In this document: piece after piece, positions 23,181 through 33,280 of the stretch
Layout: the number at the start of each line of letters is the position of its first letter
How positions within the stretch are numbered: the stretch's first letter is position 1
Assembly (NCBI RefSeq): GCF_018143015.1
Contig: NC_054754.1
Location: forward strand, 27,570,830-27,634,829
DNA length: 64,000 nt
Direction: 5' to 3'
Source of the DNA: Lytechinus variegatus
Taxonomy: Eukaryota; Echinodermata; Echinoidea; Temnopleuroida; Toxopneustidae
The notes under the pieces: generated by a model
What the model was told of the DNA's origin: nothing
Databases searched by the model: none
Seen by the model: the letters and a program-made list of their open reading frames with translations, nothing else
Made by a program: the position numbers and the translations under genes

Positions 23181-23810
23181 TTAAAGTTCACATTTCAATT
23201 CTTAAAATCATTTCATCACAGTGTATTGCCATTTTGGGAAATGCCATCGCACGACCATTATGACAAAGAAATCGAAAGGCTAGATCGAAATGTAGATTGA
23301 CAGAGTGGTTTAAAATTGCTAATTCAATCGCTTTAATCATACATGTATGTTTTCTATGATTTTGGATATAGATATTCCTGTAAAGTTAATGCTCCCATGG
23401 TAACGGCAAATTAAATATCAGACCTATTTCTGAATATCGCCACAGGTAGATTTAAGTTCAGCACCAATTCATTCGCGGAAATAACAAAAATGACACTTTC
23501 ACGCAAATTGCGCTTGGCATCCGGCCATACGCTATTCCTTTGTATTTTTGCAAAACTTTTAGCTGGGATGCCAGGCATTAGCAAGCATTAACAAATTTTG
23601 CCGTCCAAAGTATAAAAAATCGTTTTGGCCGGTCTACTATTAGGTTGACGGGCTCGCTGTGAAGGATTATCACCTATGAAAATGTAAACCTTCATACATC
23701 TATTCTACTCTAATGATCAGGTAACACAGCAGATGCAGTCCAGTAGACCAGCTCGTAGTTACCATATAGACAAGTTTGTTCGACCTTTCCTTTCTTCCAT
23801 TAGCAGGGGC

Positions 23811-25727
23811 GGATCAAGCTTCCGCCAATAGGGGGGCCCGTAATTTTTTTCACCCATATTTTCCCCGATCGGCCGCTCAAAGATGATTTTATAGGCGCCG
23901 CTTTTCCGAAGGCGACGTCAACATTGAAATCTTAACCAAGGTTAAGTTTTTGAAATGTCATCATAACATTGAACGTATATAGACCTAGTTCTTGAAACTT
24001 GGCCGAAAAGGTAATCAAGTATTACTTAACATCCTGCCTGAGTTTCAGGTCACATGATCAAGGTCAAAGGTCATTAAGGGTCAATTAACTTAGACCATTT
24101 TGGGGGAATCAATATCAAAATCTTAACCAAGGTTAAGTTTTTGAAATGTTGTCATAACTTCCAAAGTATATGGACCTAGTGCATATAACTTTTTGAAATG
24201 GGTTCTGGCTTGATTGAAAATGGATGTTTTTCAGTTAGCCATTAAGACGATTTACATTTTAACTGTTAAATAAGGCGAGCGCGAAGCGCGAGCTGAAAAT
24301 TGTTGACATTCTGACCTAAAAAATTGACATTCTAAGCACTTTTCGTAATCATTAACGGTATAGGTAAATAACCAAATTACAATTGATGCGAATGCGGAGC
24401 GCGAGCGGAAAAAATGATATTTCAGACCTAAAAATGGGACACCCTATTCAAGTTTTAAAAATCATAACAAAGGGCTGGGTAATTTGGTATCTTCCTACAT
24501 TAATAATGCGAGCGCAAAGTGCGAGCAGAAAATTTTATGTTCTGATCTTAGATTAGATAATTTTAGCAGGTTTGAATAAAGATCAAGCTGCGTATTTCAA
24601 TAAACATCGGTGTGCGTGTGTTTTAGAGTTGGACAGAATCTGGGCATTCTGAATACATTTCATTTTTTATCATGAAAATCAATAATGCGAGCGCGAAGCG
24701 CGAGCGGAAAATATTTGATACGGTATGAAAAAGGGTGAATTTAAGCACTATCTTAAGAACTGTGTAGGGGAATTGTGAAGTGGATGGGGATAGCACTTCA
24801 AAAATGACGCGAGTGCGAAGCGCGAGCTGATATTTTTATTATTATTTTGACCTAGGACCTGGACATTCTAGGTCTAAGGAGATGTTGTAATCATATAAAA
24901 ATGATGACTATCTTCCTATTCCTGTTCCTAATCCCGATATGAAACTTGTCAATATTCCTTCCTGAAAAGGGAAAATTTACTTATTAGGAATTCATAAATT
25001 TTTTATTATATTTATTAATGCAATAAGCCCAATGAGTGAGTGAAATTTGTTGACATTGAGGCCTGAAAACTAGATATTTTAAGCACTTTTGTAATCATGA
25101 ATAGGATTCATGAGTTGATATACTTGTAGAAATTAATGCGAGCGCAAATCGCGAGACGAAACTGTCATTAAAGGGGGATTTTAACTAGTTTGTTATAGAA
25201 TTAATATGTAAAGAATCTTATGGAATAAAGAGAGACAATATATAGGCCTACTTGGCAAATCAAATAATGCGAGCGCACATCGCTAAAAGCTGCAATAAAA
25301 TGATATTCACAACATAAATCGGATATTTTACAGAGCACTTTAAAAATCAATTTGTAAATCAAACAAAATAATGAAAGCTCGAAATCTGAGCTGAAATATG
25401 CTTTGTATATTGACTTCAAAACTTGACATTTGAAGCTACATAATTTTTATCAGCCTATTGAGCAAGATGTGTATCTCATCGAACAGGTAATGCCAGCGCG
25501 AAGCGCGAGCGATAATTTGATATAGTGACATGAAATATTTTTAAAAATCATTTTCCAAGACTTCCCCTGACTTAATTTTATTCACTCGTCTCCCTCCTCT
25601 TATTTTTCCTTTTTTTCTCCTTTCTTTCCCCTTTGTTTTTCTTTTTTTCTTTCTTTCGCCTTTTTCCCCATTTTTTGGCTCCGCCAATAGGAGGGGGCGG
25701 GCCCCTCGGCCCCCTGGATCCGCCTAT
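23811..25727. mobile_element. G-run-ended element with GCG-hairpin motif array
   Basis: The left end is GGGGCGGATCAAGC then TTCCGCCAATAGGGGGGCCC. The right end is GCTCCGCCAATAGGAGGG and GGCCCCCTGGATCCGCC, giving partly inverted GGCGGATC termini plus a direct repeat of CCGCCAATAGG. Inside are two copies of AATCTTAACCAAGGTTAAG (23930 and 24120) and a DR1-type AGGTCA cluster at 24047-24083. An array of GCGAGCGCGAAGCGCGAGC motifs follows, then a pyrimidine tract. No transposase or coding frame is visible. Confidence 0.65.
24271..25512 (+). repeat. Nine spaced copies of a GCGAGCGCGAAGCGCGAGC motif
   Basis: Occurrences lie at about 24275, 24392, 24508, 24687, 24810, 25137, 25266, 25368 and 25493. 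Several are exact and the later ones are decayed. Each is usually followed by an A/T-rich GAAAATTTTTGACATTC-like segment. The core GCGC-GAA-GCGC can fold as a short hairpin. Spacing is irregular (roughly 100-330 bp). Confidence 0.8.
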
Positions 25728-26023
25728 GTATTTGGATAGGCAAATTTCAAAGCATGGTACTATGTAAGCATGCCTGACATAGCAGGATGCAGAACTTGCA
25801 TAGATCAGAATTTAGCACATCAACGAATACTTTATGAAGGTGTTTGTTGCATTTCTTCTTTGAATGCATTAGCATGTTGCCATTGCAATGTATTTGTTAA
25901 ACTGATCATGCGCAGAATGGAGCTACAAACTGGCTTAAATAATTTTCATACTTCAAGCACGGTCCACGCTTTAGGCAGGTAATAATTGTCTTTTGATCTC
26001 ACTAGCAATATCCTGCTTGAACA

Positions 26024-26328
26024 CACTAAGAAATAAAGGTTCAAAATTGAACCTCGAAAGGTTGATGCAAAATCAGCACCCTATGGGTTCAAAAATTGAA
26101 CCCTGCGGTTGGGGTTCATTTTTGCACCCTGCGGGTTCAAAACTGCACCCCTAAATTTTAAATTGAACCCCTAGGGGTGCAGTTTTGAACCCGCAGGGTG
26201 CAAAAATGAACCCCAACCGCAGGGTTCAATTTTTGAACCCCAAATCAGGGGTTCAATTTTTGAACCCATAGGGTGCTGAGTTTGCATCAACCTTTCGGGG
26301 TTCAAGTTTGAACCTTTATTTCTTAGTG
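26024..26328. mobile_element. 305-bp foldback MITE with CACTA-like ends
   Basis: An almost perfect palindrome over its whole length. The left end is CACTAAGAAATAAAGG and the right end its inverse. The arms repeat GGGTTCAAAATTGAACCC-like words inverted around a centre near 26160. The end sequence resembles the CACTA superfamily, but the flanking 2-3 bases do not match, so the superfamily is only suggested. Confidence 0.8.
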
Positions 26329-26621
26329 CGAAGAGTACGGAAATAAATAAACGCAATATACAGATATTAATAATAATCAGCATGATTTCAAATTGAAATG
26401 AATGGCCTCGTGTCCTCGCCTAAGACTTCTATAAGAAAAAATTGAAATAATTACAGTCTCTCTAGTAATCATTCTAATGCATTACTTCTCTCAGATATGT
26501 CCTTTCCATTTAGTCTTTAATAATTCTATGTTGTCAATTGCTGAGTGCTCAGATATATTAATTCAAGAATAATAAGAAACCCTTGGTATTGTGATTTGAT
26601 TTCTAAATGGAAAAATGTTAA

Positions 26622-27330
26622 AACGGCTGTTTTCGACTCGCCCAGGCGCGCCGTATAGAAAATGTTACTGCGTCACAAGCATGGGCGGAAGTCCCGGGGG
26701 GTAGGGGGACGTGTCCTCCTACCCAAAATAGTAGGGGGAGCACAATTTCAAATGCCCCCTACTATTTTCGGTCTTTTATGATAGAAAGAAATACACCTCA
26801 TCCAAAATCAAAAGATTTTGAACGAAATGACCTTACATTTTTGGTGATAACCCTTTTTTTGCTTGTCAAAATTATTTTGGTCGACATTACCTGACATTTT
26901 GGGTGATAACCTTTTTTTTTTTTTGCTTGTAGAATTTTCCTGCCCGTGGTCCCCCTACCTTTGGGGAAAGATTTCCATGGGCAGGTGCACCGTCAAGGAG
27001 GGGGCATGGGGGTATTTGCCCCCTCCCCCCCGAAATAAAGAAACCGGGGGAAAATATGGTAAAAGATGCTCATGCAAGCTTACTACTCAAGCTGTAAAAT
27101 AGCAGGGCCCTGGAATGATCTTTTTAAGTGGGGTGCTGACGTAATTTGAAAGCCCCCCCAAAAAACAAAGGAAAAAAAGACATCACTATAAAATGGAAGT
27201 CAACTTGGTTACGAGAAATTTAAAAAGCAGCTACATATAGGTGGTTCGAATAAAAATTAATAAAACGGCTGTTTTCGACTCACCTTACGGTCGCCGTATA
27301 TATAGGGGAAATGTGACTGCGCCATACCAC
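26622..27330. repeat. Direct repeats flanking a G-run element
   Basis: AAAACGGCTGTTTTCGACTC occurs at about 26621 and again at about 27262, each followed by a similar CGCCGTATA segment. The segment between them (26683-26990) resembles the element at 18074-18373: GGGCGGAAGTCCC start, CCCCCTAC words, and repeated TTTTTTGCTTGT units. This fits a dispersed repeat duplicated or split by an insertion. Confidence 0.55.
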
Positions 27331-27595
27331 ATCCAAAACATGCTTATCGATCATTCACTGTACAAACCTACAAATTGGATGTGAAAACGTAAAAAGCACG
27401 CATCTGACTCACCGAACGAGCTGCAGCTACTTTATGTGCAAATCAAATTAACGAAACAAAAAAAAAATCGAATTGGTGAACTTTCAATTGCAATGAAATG
27501 TAATTATTGGTATTCAAGTGTTCGCACCCTGTAGTACCAACAGGGGAACTTGAATGAATTACTATCATTATTATACATTAAATGGCATGAATTAG

Positions 27596-27811
27596 GGGGT
27601 GTTGCAAGAAAATATTTGCGATCGATTGCAAATATTTTGTTGCATTTTTACAACTGATAGGTCAATATTAGCTGTAGCAAATCAGATTAAACTTCTTGTT
27701 TCAAGGAGTAGATTAGCAATCTATCACTAATTAGCAATTAACTGCAAGACATATAATTGATTTAGAGACCAAAAAAAGACTTGCGATTGATCGCAAGTTT
27801 TTTGCAACACC
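27596..27811. mobile_element. 216-bp MITE
   Basis: Terminal inverted repeats GGGGTGTTGCAA(G/A)AAA at both ends, with TTGCGATCGATTGCAA inside the left arm and TTGCGATTGATCGCAA inside the right. Non-coding. The flanks read TTAG and ATAAG, so the target duplication is unclear. Confidence 0.75.
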
Positions 27812-28187
27812 CCATAAGTGTGATCAACTTATTTTGGCAGCAGAAGGGAGGAGGCGGAGTATATATTTGCAGAGGTGCCGGTCCATGTTTGAGATTGGGA
27901 TGGGAGTCAATAGTAATATATATATATATATCATTTTGGGCGTAAAGCGCATCGATTTTTTTTTTCTGCTAAGTTTTAAGTTATGCTATAGGTTAAATGT
28001 TTTATAGTATTTTCCACTGCTTTTTAAAACATATGGGCCTATTTGCATTGCATATTTCTTCAGACTTTCAAAATTATTGGAGGTCATATCGATATGTTTG
28101 CCCCACTCCCAAATATTTTCATTGGAGGTGATCACCCTTAATTGCCCCAACCCCCGCAGGATCGACGCGTCTGGGTCTCTGTTTCAC

Positions 28188-28415
28188 TCCTCTGCCATTG
28201 TAGCTCAATGGATAAGTCTTCTGACTTTGGAACAGAGGGTCGTGTGTTCGAATCCCAGCCATGGCGTAATTTCCTTCAGCAAGAAATTTATCCACATTGT
28301 GCTGCACTCGACCCAGGTGAGGTGAATGGGTTCCCGGCAGGATTGATTCCTTGAATGCAATAGCGCTGAAAGGCAGCTCGAGCTATAGCCGGTGTAATAA
28401 TAATAATAACAACAC
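28188..28415 (+). mobile_element. tRNA-derived SINE
   Basis: A box TTGTAGCTCAATGGATAAG, B box GTGTTCGAATCCCAGCC, and a body with TGCTGCACTCGACCCAGGTG. The tail contains TAGCGCTGAAAGGCAGCTCG and AATAATAATAATAAC. Confidence 0.8.
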
Positions 28416-28969
28416 GCCTCGGAATAGAATATATAAGATCCCGGAATCAGATCATCACCCCCCCCCCCTTCTTATACTTAAATAGATGGCGATGTGACTT
28501 TTAAAAGCATTCAGAAGGAAATTCAGAATGAAATTAGGCCTAGTTGATATATTTTCTTTTCTTATTTTCTGTTTTGTATCTATTTCCTTTCGTAAACAAG
28601 TGGTAAGGGAGTAATTTTACGTTTACACGTGCATTTTCTAAGATAATGGGGTCATCGCAGCGAATAGCGCGCCCATTGGGATGTCATGTTCGTAAAAGGT
28701 CATGTGATGTCTCGTCAGTATGAGATGAAAGTCATCCAGACTCTTGTCAAACTTGCCTAATGGTTTTTACCCTGATTATATTTGTGGCCGGAGGTTAATG
28801 GAAAATGGTAATGCGTAGAAATATGAGCCTTCGAGCGGTCGTAGTGGGTAGAAGAGATGAGGGTATACATGCTTTCAAAGGTCGAAGAACTCAACATCAT
28901 CTTCATCTTAATAACTGTTGTCATCATCATCAAAACAATGATTAACATAATCACCATAATAATAATCAT

Positions 28970-29310
28970 CATCTAGCATCAGCATCATTATCATCATCAT
29001 CATCATCCATCATCATCATCATCATCATCCATCATCATTGTCATCATCATCACAATATATCATCATCATGGTCGTCATCATCATCAGCAGCAGCAGCAGC
29101 AGCATCATCAGCATAATCTTCATCATCACCAGCATCATCATTATCATCCTCATCATCATTATCATCCTCATCATCATCATTACCATCATCATTATCGACC
29201 TTCTCATCATCACCATCATCATCATCATTATTATTATTATCATCATCATCACCATCATCACCATCATTATAACCATCATGATTGTCATCATATCATCATC
29301 ATCATCTTTT
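28970..29310 (+). repeat. (ATC)n microsatellite
   Basis: About 330 bp of ATC/CATCAT repeats with ATTATC and AGCAGC interruptions. Frames on both strands are low-complexity Ile/Ser/Met runs. Confidence 0.95.
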
Positions 29311-29584
29311 ACGAAGCTTTGGCTGTGGCGACAAAATATATTCGTTAATGCATGTTTGTTCTGAAAATCAGAACTTTGAATTATTCGTAAATCCAATTGC
29401 CAGTTATTGTGAAACAACAATACCATATTTTCTTCACCCATTTTTTTTTTTTTTTTTTTTTTTACTGATCATTATAGGAATATTCACTCTCAAAATGGTT
29501 GGTATTTAACCGAATTCTGGTTAATGTAACATTTTTTCCTAGCAATGAAAATTATTTGGTAGATATAATCCAGGCCACCCCTAC

Positions 29585-29845
29585 CTGAAAATTGGCGGGG
29601 GGGGGGTACATAGTGACGTCAGTTGTCATGGTTCTAAAACAAAAGAACCCGCCGAATGAAAACGTGTGTTTCTCATAGGAGAAATGGCTGCTATCAGAAT
29701 TTAATCGTTTGCAACATATTTTTCAGACGAGCCAAAGTCATTTGCAAAGTACAGACGATCGTCGGCTGCGACTCTGTTTAGAACCAGGATGCCATGACAC
29801 CATGGCAACTGACGTCACACTTCGGTCCTCTATATCCCCCTAACC
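29585..29845. mobile_element. Foldback element with GACGTCAGTTG arms
   Basis: The left arm has AGTGACGTCAGTTGTCATGG. The right arm has CCATGGCAACTGACGTCACA followed by CTTCGGTCCTCTATA. The outer word of the right arm (reverse complement TATAGAGGACCGAAGTGTGA) is shared with the ends of the larger element at 45657-46697, so the two are related. Confidence 0.6.
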
Positions 29846-30066
29846 ATCCCCGGGGATCGACACCCATGAACACATTGGTTATTTTCACCAACCCTTTTTG
29901 ACAGTGTATAGTCATCTCACTGTAAAATTTGCATGGATTTCAAATAAACACATGATTTTTAGCGACCAATCGAATTCTGCTTTCTTTGTTATCCCAAATA
30001 TTTATGTGTGAGATGATCTTTAAAAACGTAACATTATAATTCAATTCTTCTTTCACTGTCGTTATA

Positions 30067-31052
30067 CAGTGCGTATCAAAAAAAAGTTTACACTTAGAAA
30101 AAATCCTGTAAAATTATGTATTTGTAATATCCTGACGATTTTTCCACATTTTAGCATTGGTACAGATCCATTTAAGCAAATGACGATATAACTGTCGAAA
30201 AATATTTCCGCTTGAGTGAGCACCACTTAGTTTTGAAAAGTTGGTGAAAAATGATTTGCGCAGAACTTGGAAATAGTTATGCGAATAAAAGTAGACCTTA
30301 ATCATGAAGAACACGTGGAAATTAGCAAGTAAAACTGATATGAAGATAACTTTTACCTTTTTAAACTTGTTTCCTTGCCCAAAACACTTCGAAGAGTGCA
30401 TTGCGCCCCATCCCACTCCCCCACACACCGAGTCCATCGTAACGATATTTGCTTTAAACTGAGCTGTGATTTACATGAAATGGCTTAGGCTTGATTTTCA
30501 TTTTGTTAATCTTTGCCAAGCTTGGGAAAAGTGTGGAGAAAAAAGTATTAAATGAAAATGAAATGTAAACCAACTTTAAATTATAAAAACTTAGTGAAAA
30601 ATGCTGGAGATGTCTGATAAAAACTTTTGTTCAGATTCAGTTATGTCCTCAGATCCAGCTGGCACAAAAAGGGTAAAGGTTGTGCTTACTAAGTGTTGAA
30701 ATTTCAAATTTGGGCGGCAAAATTGTTACAAAATGCTTGAATGTATCCGTTTTATTTCAATTGGCTAAAAGTGCTAGGGAAATTTATGAGAAATGCTTCA
30801 CAGGGTAAGTTTGATTTCGCCCTTTCCCCTTGACACAGCGTGAAAACAAGCATTTCTGCGCAAACAGATTTCTGCGAGCTTTACAAAAATGGACAGTGCT
30901 CACTCAAGTGTAACATTCTGTCAAAACTTTTACCTTCATTAAATAGATGAGACCCAAACCCATAATTATATGTGAAAAAATTACCCACATGTTGTATATT
31001 TTTTAATTCCCAGGGCTTTTTCAAAGTGTATACTTTTTTTTGATACGCACTG
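30067..31052. mobile_element. Tc1/mariner-like non-autonomous element (986 bp)
   Basis: It begins CAGTGCGTATCAAAAAAAAG and ends with the near-perfect inverse (TTTTTTTTGATACGCACTG), with TA immediately outside both ends (30065-30066, 31053-31054). The inverted repeat is about 28 bp. The 107-codon minus frame inside (30114-30437) lacks any DDE/D motif or helix-turn-helix that I can see, so the copy is probably non-autonomous or an internal-deletion relic. Confidence 0.85.
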
Positions 31053-31054
31053 TA

Positions 31055-33280
31055 TGATTGTAGATTATTTTGCCATAGCTAGTGGTTGTTACTCTGATTG
31101 TTATATTATTTTTTATAGATCACCTTTTCGTATCCTGAACATAATCACTTCCAAATTGTTTTTGTAACTTATCAAATAATTTATTTATGTTTTTTTTAAA
31201 TATACCACATACTTATTATTTAGATTAACATAACAAATATCGTGAAAGTATGTAAAAATATCTGTCACTGCTATTATACTGTCATCCGGTATAGGTTAAT
31301 ACAATAAAACTGGAATAGAAACCAAAATAGTTGAATACAGTATAAAAGGCTTTGATTCTGTACGTCATTAAAACCAAAGATCAATATAGGCAAGTACATT
31401 AGAAAATGTAGGAGTTATAAAGGAGAATGATATGTGATTATGATGAAGAATAACAAATAAAGATCATCATCTTTTTTGGATACTCGTTCTGTCCCTGTTC
31501 TCGGAAGTGATCTAGATAAATTATTGTATGATTGATTATGGGAAGAAGAAAAATACAAAAATAATTTCTTTCTATATCTGGCAACAACAATAAAAGCATT
31601 GATCCGACCAATCCGTTGTAAGCATGAATTATTGATGGAGATCGGATGGGTATTATATAGGCCCTATGATATTAAGAGAGGATTTAAGAGATTATGAAGT
31701 ATACACAGTTTGAGCTATACATCAACACACTGTGGGCGTTCCCATGGGCGTCAGCGCATAGGATTATTATTATTTGTCTGTTTTTCAAGGGGACATCTAT
31801 TGTTGTGCCCCCCCCCCCAAAAAAAGTATATATATATATCCTCCGCGCGCTGACGACCATTATGCGTTCCATCAAGTAATTTTCGGGACCATCATGGGAC
31901 ATATAATTACCAGTCCTCTACAGCCAAGAACAATCATGTGAAAAAATGCACTTTTATAAATATCGAGGTCTTTGAGGTATACATTATTAGCTAAATACAT
32001 CCGTACTCACTCGCAGGACTCAAGAGATCGATGTCTGGCTTTTATATATTTTCACCATGTAATTTGTCCTAATAATTGCTTTCGTTCTCGCATCACGCTC
32101 GATAATTTTTTTTGTGACGGAAACTCCATTTTGTTTGGAATTCAATATGTGCGGGGCTACCTCTAGCAGATTACCCGAAACACAAATTATTTGAAAAACA
32201 AATTATTTTGATCGACTGAATACCTGGAATAGAAAGCGAAATCAGTTACAGAAAATCAATTTAAGAAAGCAATTTTTTTGACATCCGAATAAGATTACGT
32301 CGACCTCGAATACAAGCAAGCTAATAATCTCTCCTTATTTCTTTGTTAAAATTTTCAAATTATTTTGTTTTGTCCAAATATGCATGAATGAATACTTATT
32401 TCTGTGATAATTGGCGATATGAGTATAATAGAAAATTAAGTCCCTATATGTACTAAATTTCGGGTAAAGAAAGACATCCTCGAAATATAGATAAATTAGA
32501 TGGCAAATATGAATATACAAAACATATCGTTACGAAGATATAAATTTTGCTATTTTAACAATATCATTTCTTAAATGTCGTAAAAATATAATTTCCCCAT
32601 ATATATTTTCGTTTTCATCAAGCTATATCTTTGCTTGCTCAAAAAAAAAGATTTAAAATACGCAATTTTCGATCATTATTATGTAAACTAGTTGTCTCTT
32701 GGACATTATAGAGCCAGTGGCCTACAAATACACCAAACTATTTTGAATGCACAACATATGGCTTCTGTGACAAAATTCCCAATTACGCGAGCGAAAAGCG
32801 AGTGATCAAATACCTTTTTAAAGTGTAAATTTAAATTTGTGATATCATTTTGACGCAATTTTCAGAAAATTATGAAACATCTGTAGTATCCCGAATTGTC
32901 CTTTTCTCTTTCTCCCTCCCTCCCCCTTTTTTTTTGGGGGGGGGGGGTGGTGCGGCCGTGCCTTGGTCGTTTAGGACCCCTAAGTCCTCATCTGTACGCC
33001 AGTGAACATAACAATACTAGTAAATCATTTGTCATATGATAACGTAACTTTTTCTTAAGACAACGGTATAAAAAAGAGACGTGAATAACTGTGTATTACT
33101 ATTTTCTTTTTATAATACATCATACAATTAAGTCATGATTTAGTTTCCTTGGAGAATAGGAAAGCCTTTGACAAGCACCCCCTCTATCGATAAATACATT
33201 ACAGGGGCAGGTCGATTTGCCCGAAAAACGTGGGACTGAATTGTTGTGCATCAAAGCTAGAAAGACGAACATCAGACATC
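31055..33280. other. Intergenic upstream of PPAN
   Basis: AT-rich, no gene seen. At about 32780-33005 there is an inverted copy of the G-run repeat: GCGAGCGAAAAGCGAG motif, pyrimidine tract, long G-run, and ATCTGTACGCCAGTG end. The PPAN promoter should lie in the last few hundred bases. Confidence 0.5.
33185..33192. promoter_or_regulatory. TATCGATA (DRE-like) motif upstream of PPAN
   Basis: A perfect 8-bp TATCGATA palindrome lies 89 bp upstream of the PPAN ATG. In flies this is the DREF site found in promoters of proliferation genes. A second hint is an AACGTG (non-canonical Myc E-box type) at about 33228. Function here is inferred from position only. Confidence 0.3.

Larger units (their letters stand above)
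19320..23637. mobile_element. ~4.3-kb TIR element with internal tandem array, non-coding
   Basis: The left end GTAGACCGGCCAAA at about 19320 and its inverse ending at about 23637 are both flanked by TA, a Tc1/mariner-like target choice. The inverted similarity extends inward about 170-190 bp, sharing GACGGCAAAATTTGTTAATG and GGATGCCAAGCGCAATT. The interior starts with 2.5 copies of a unit of about 0.6 kb, then AT-rich DNA, a tRNA-like SINE (21475-21645) and a TTAA-type MITE (22582-23180). No transposase-like frame is visible. Confidence 0.7.

Noticed and set aside
23811..25727. A CRISPR-like array because of regularly repeated GCG motifs
   Set aside because: Spacing is irregular, spacers are themselves related, and the genome is a metazoan one.
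30114..30437. Remnant mariner transposase in the 107-codon frame
   Set aside because: No D,D34D-type motif or helix-turn-helix could be seen.
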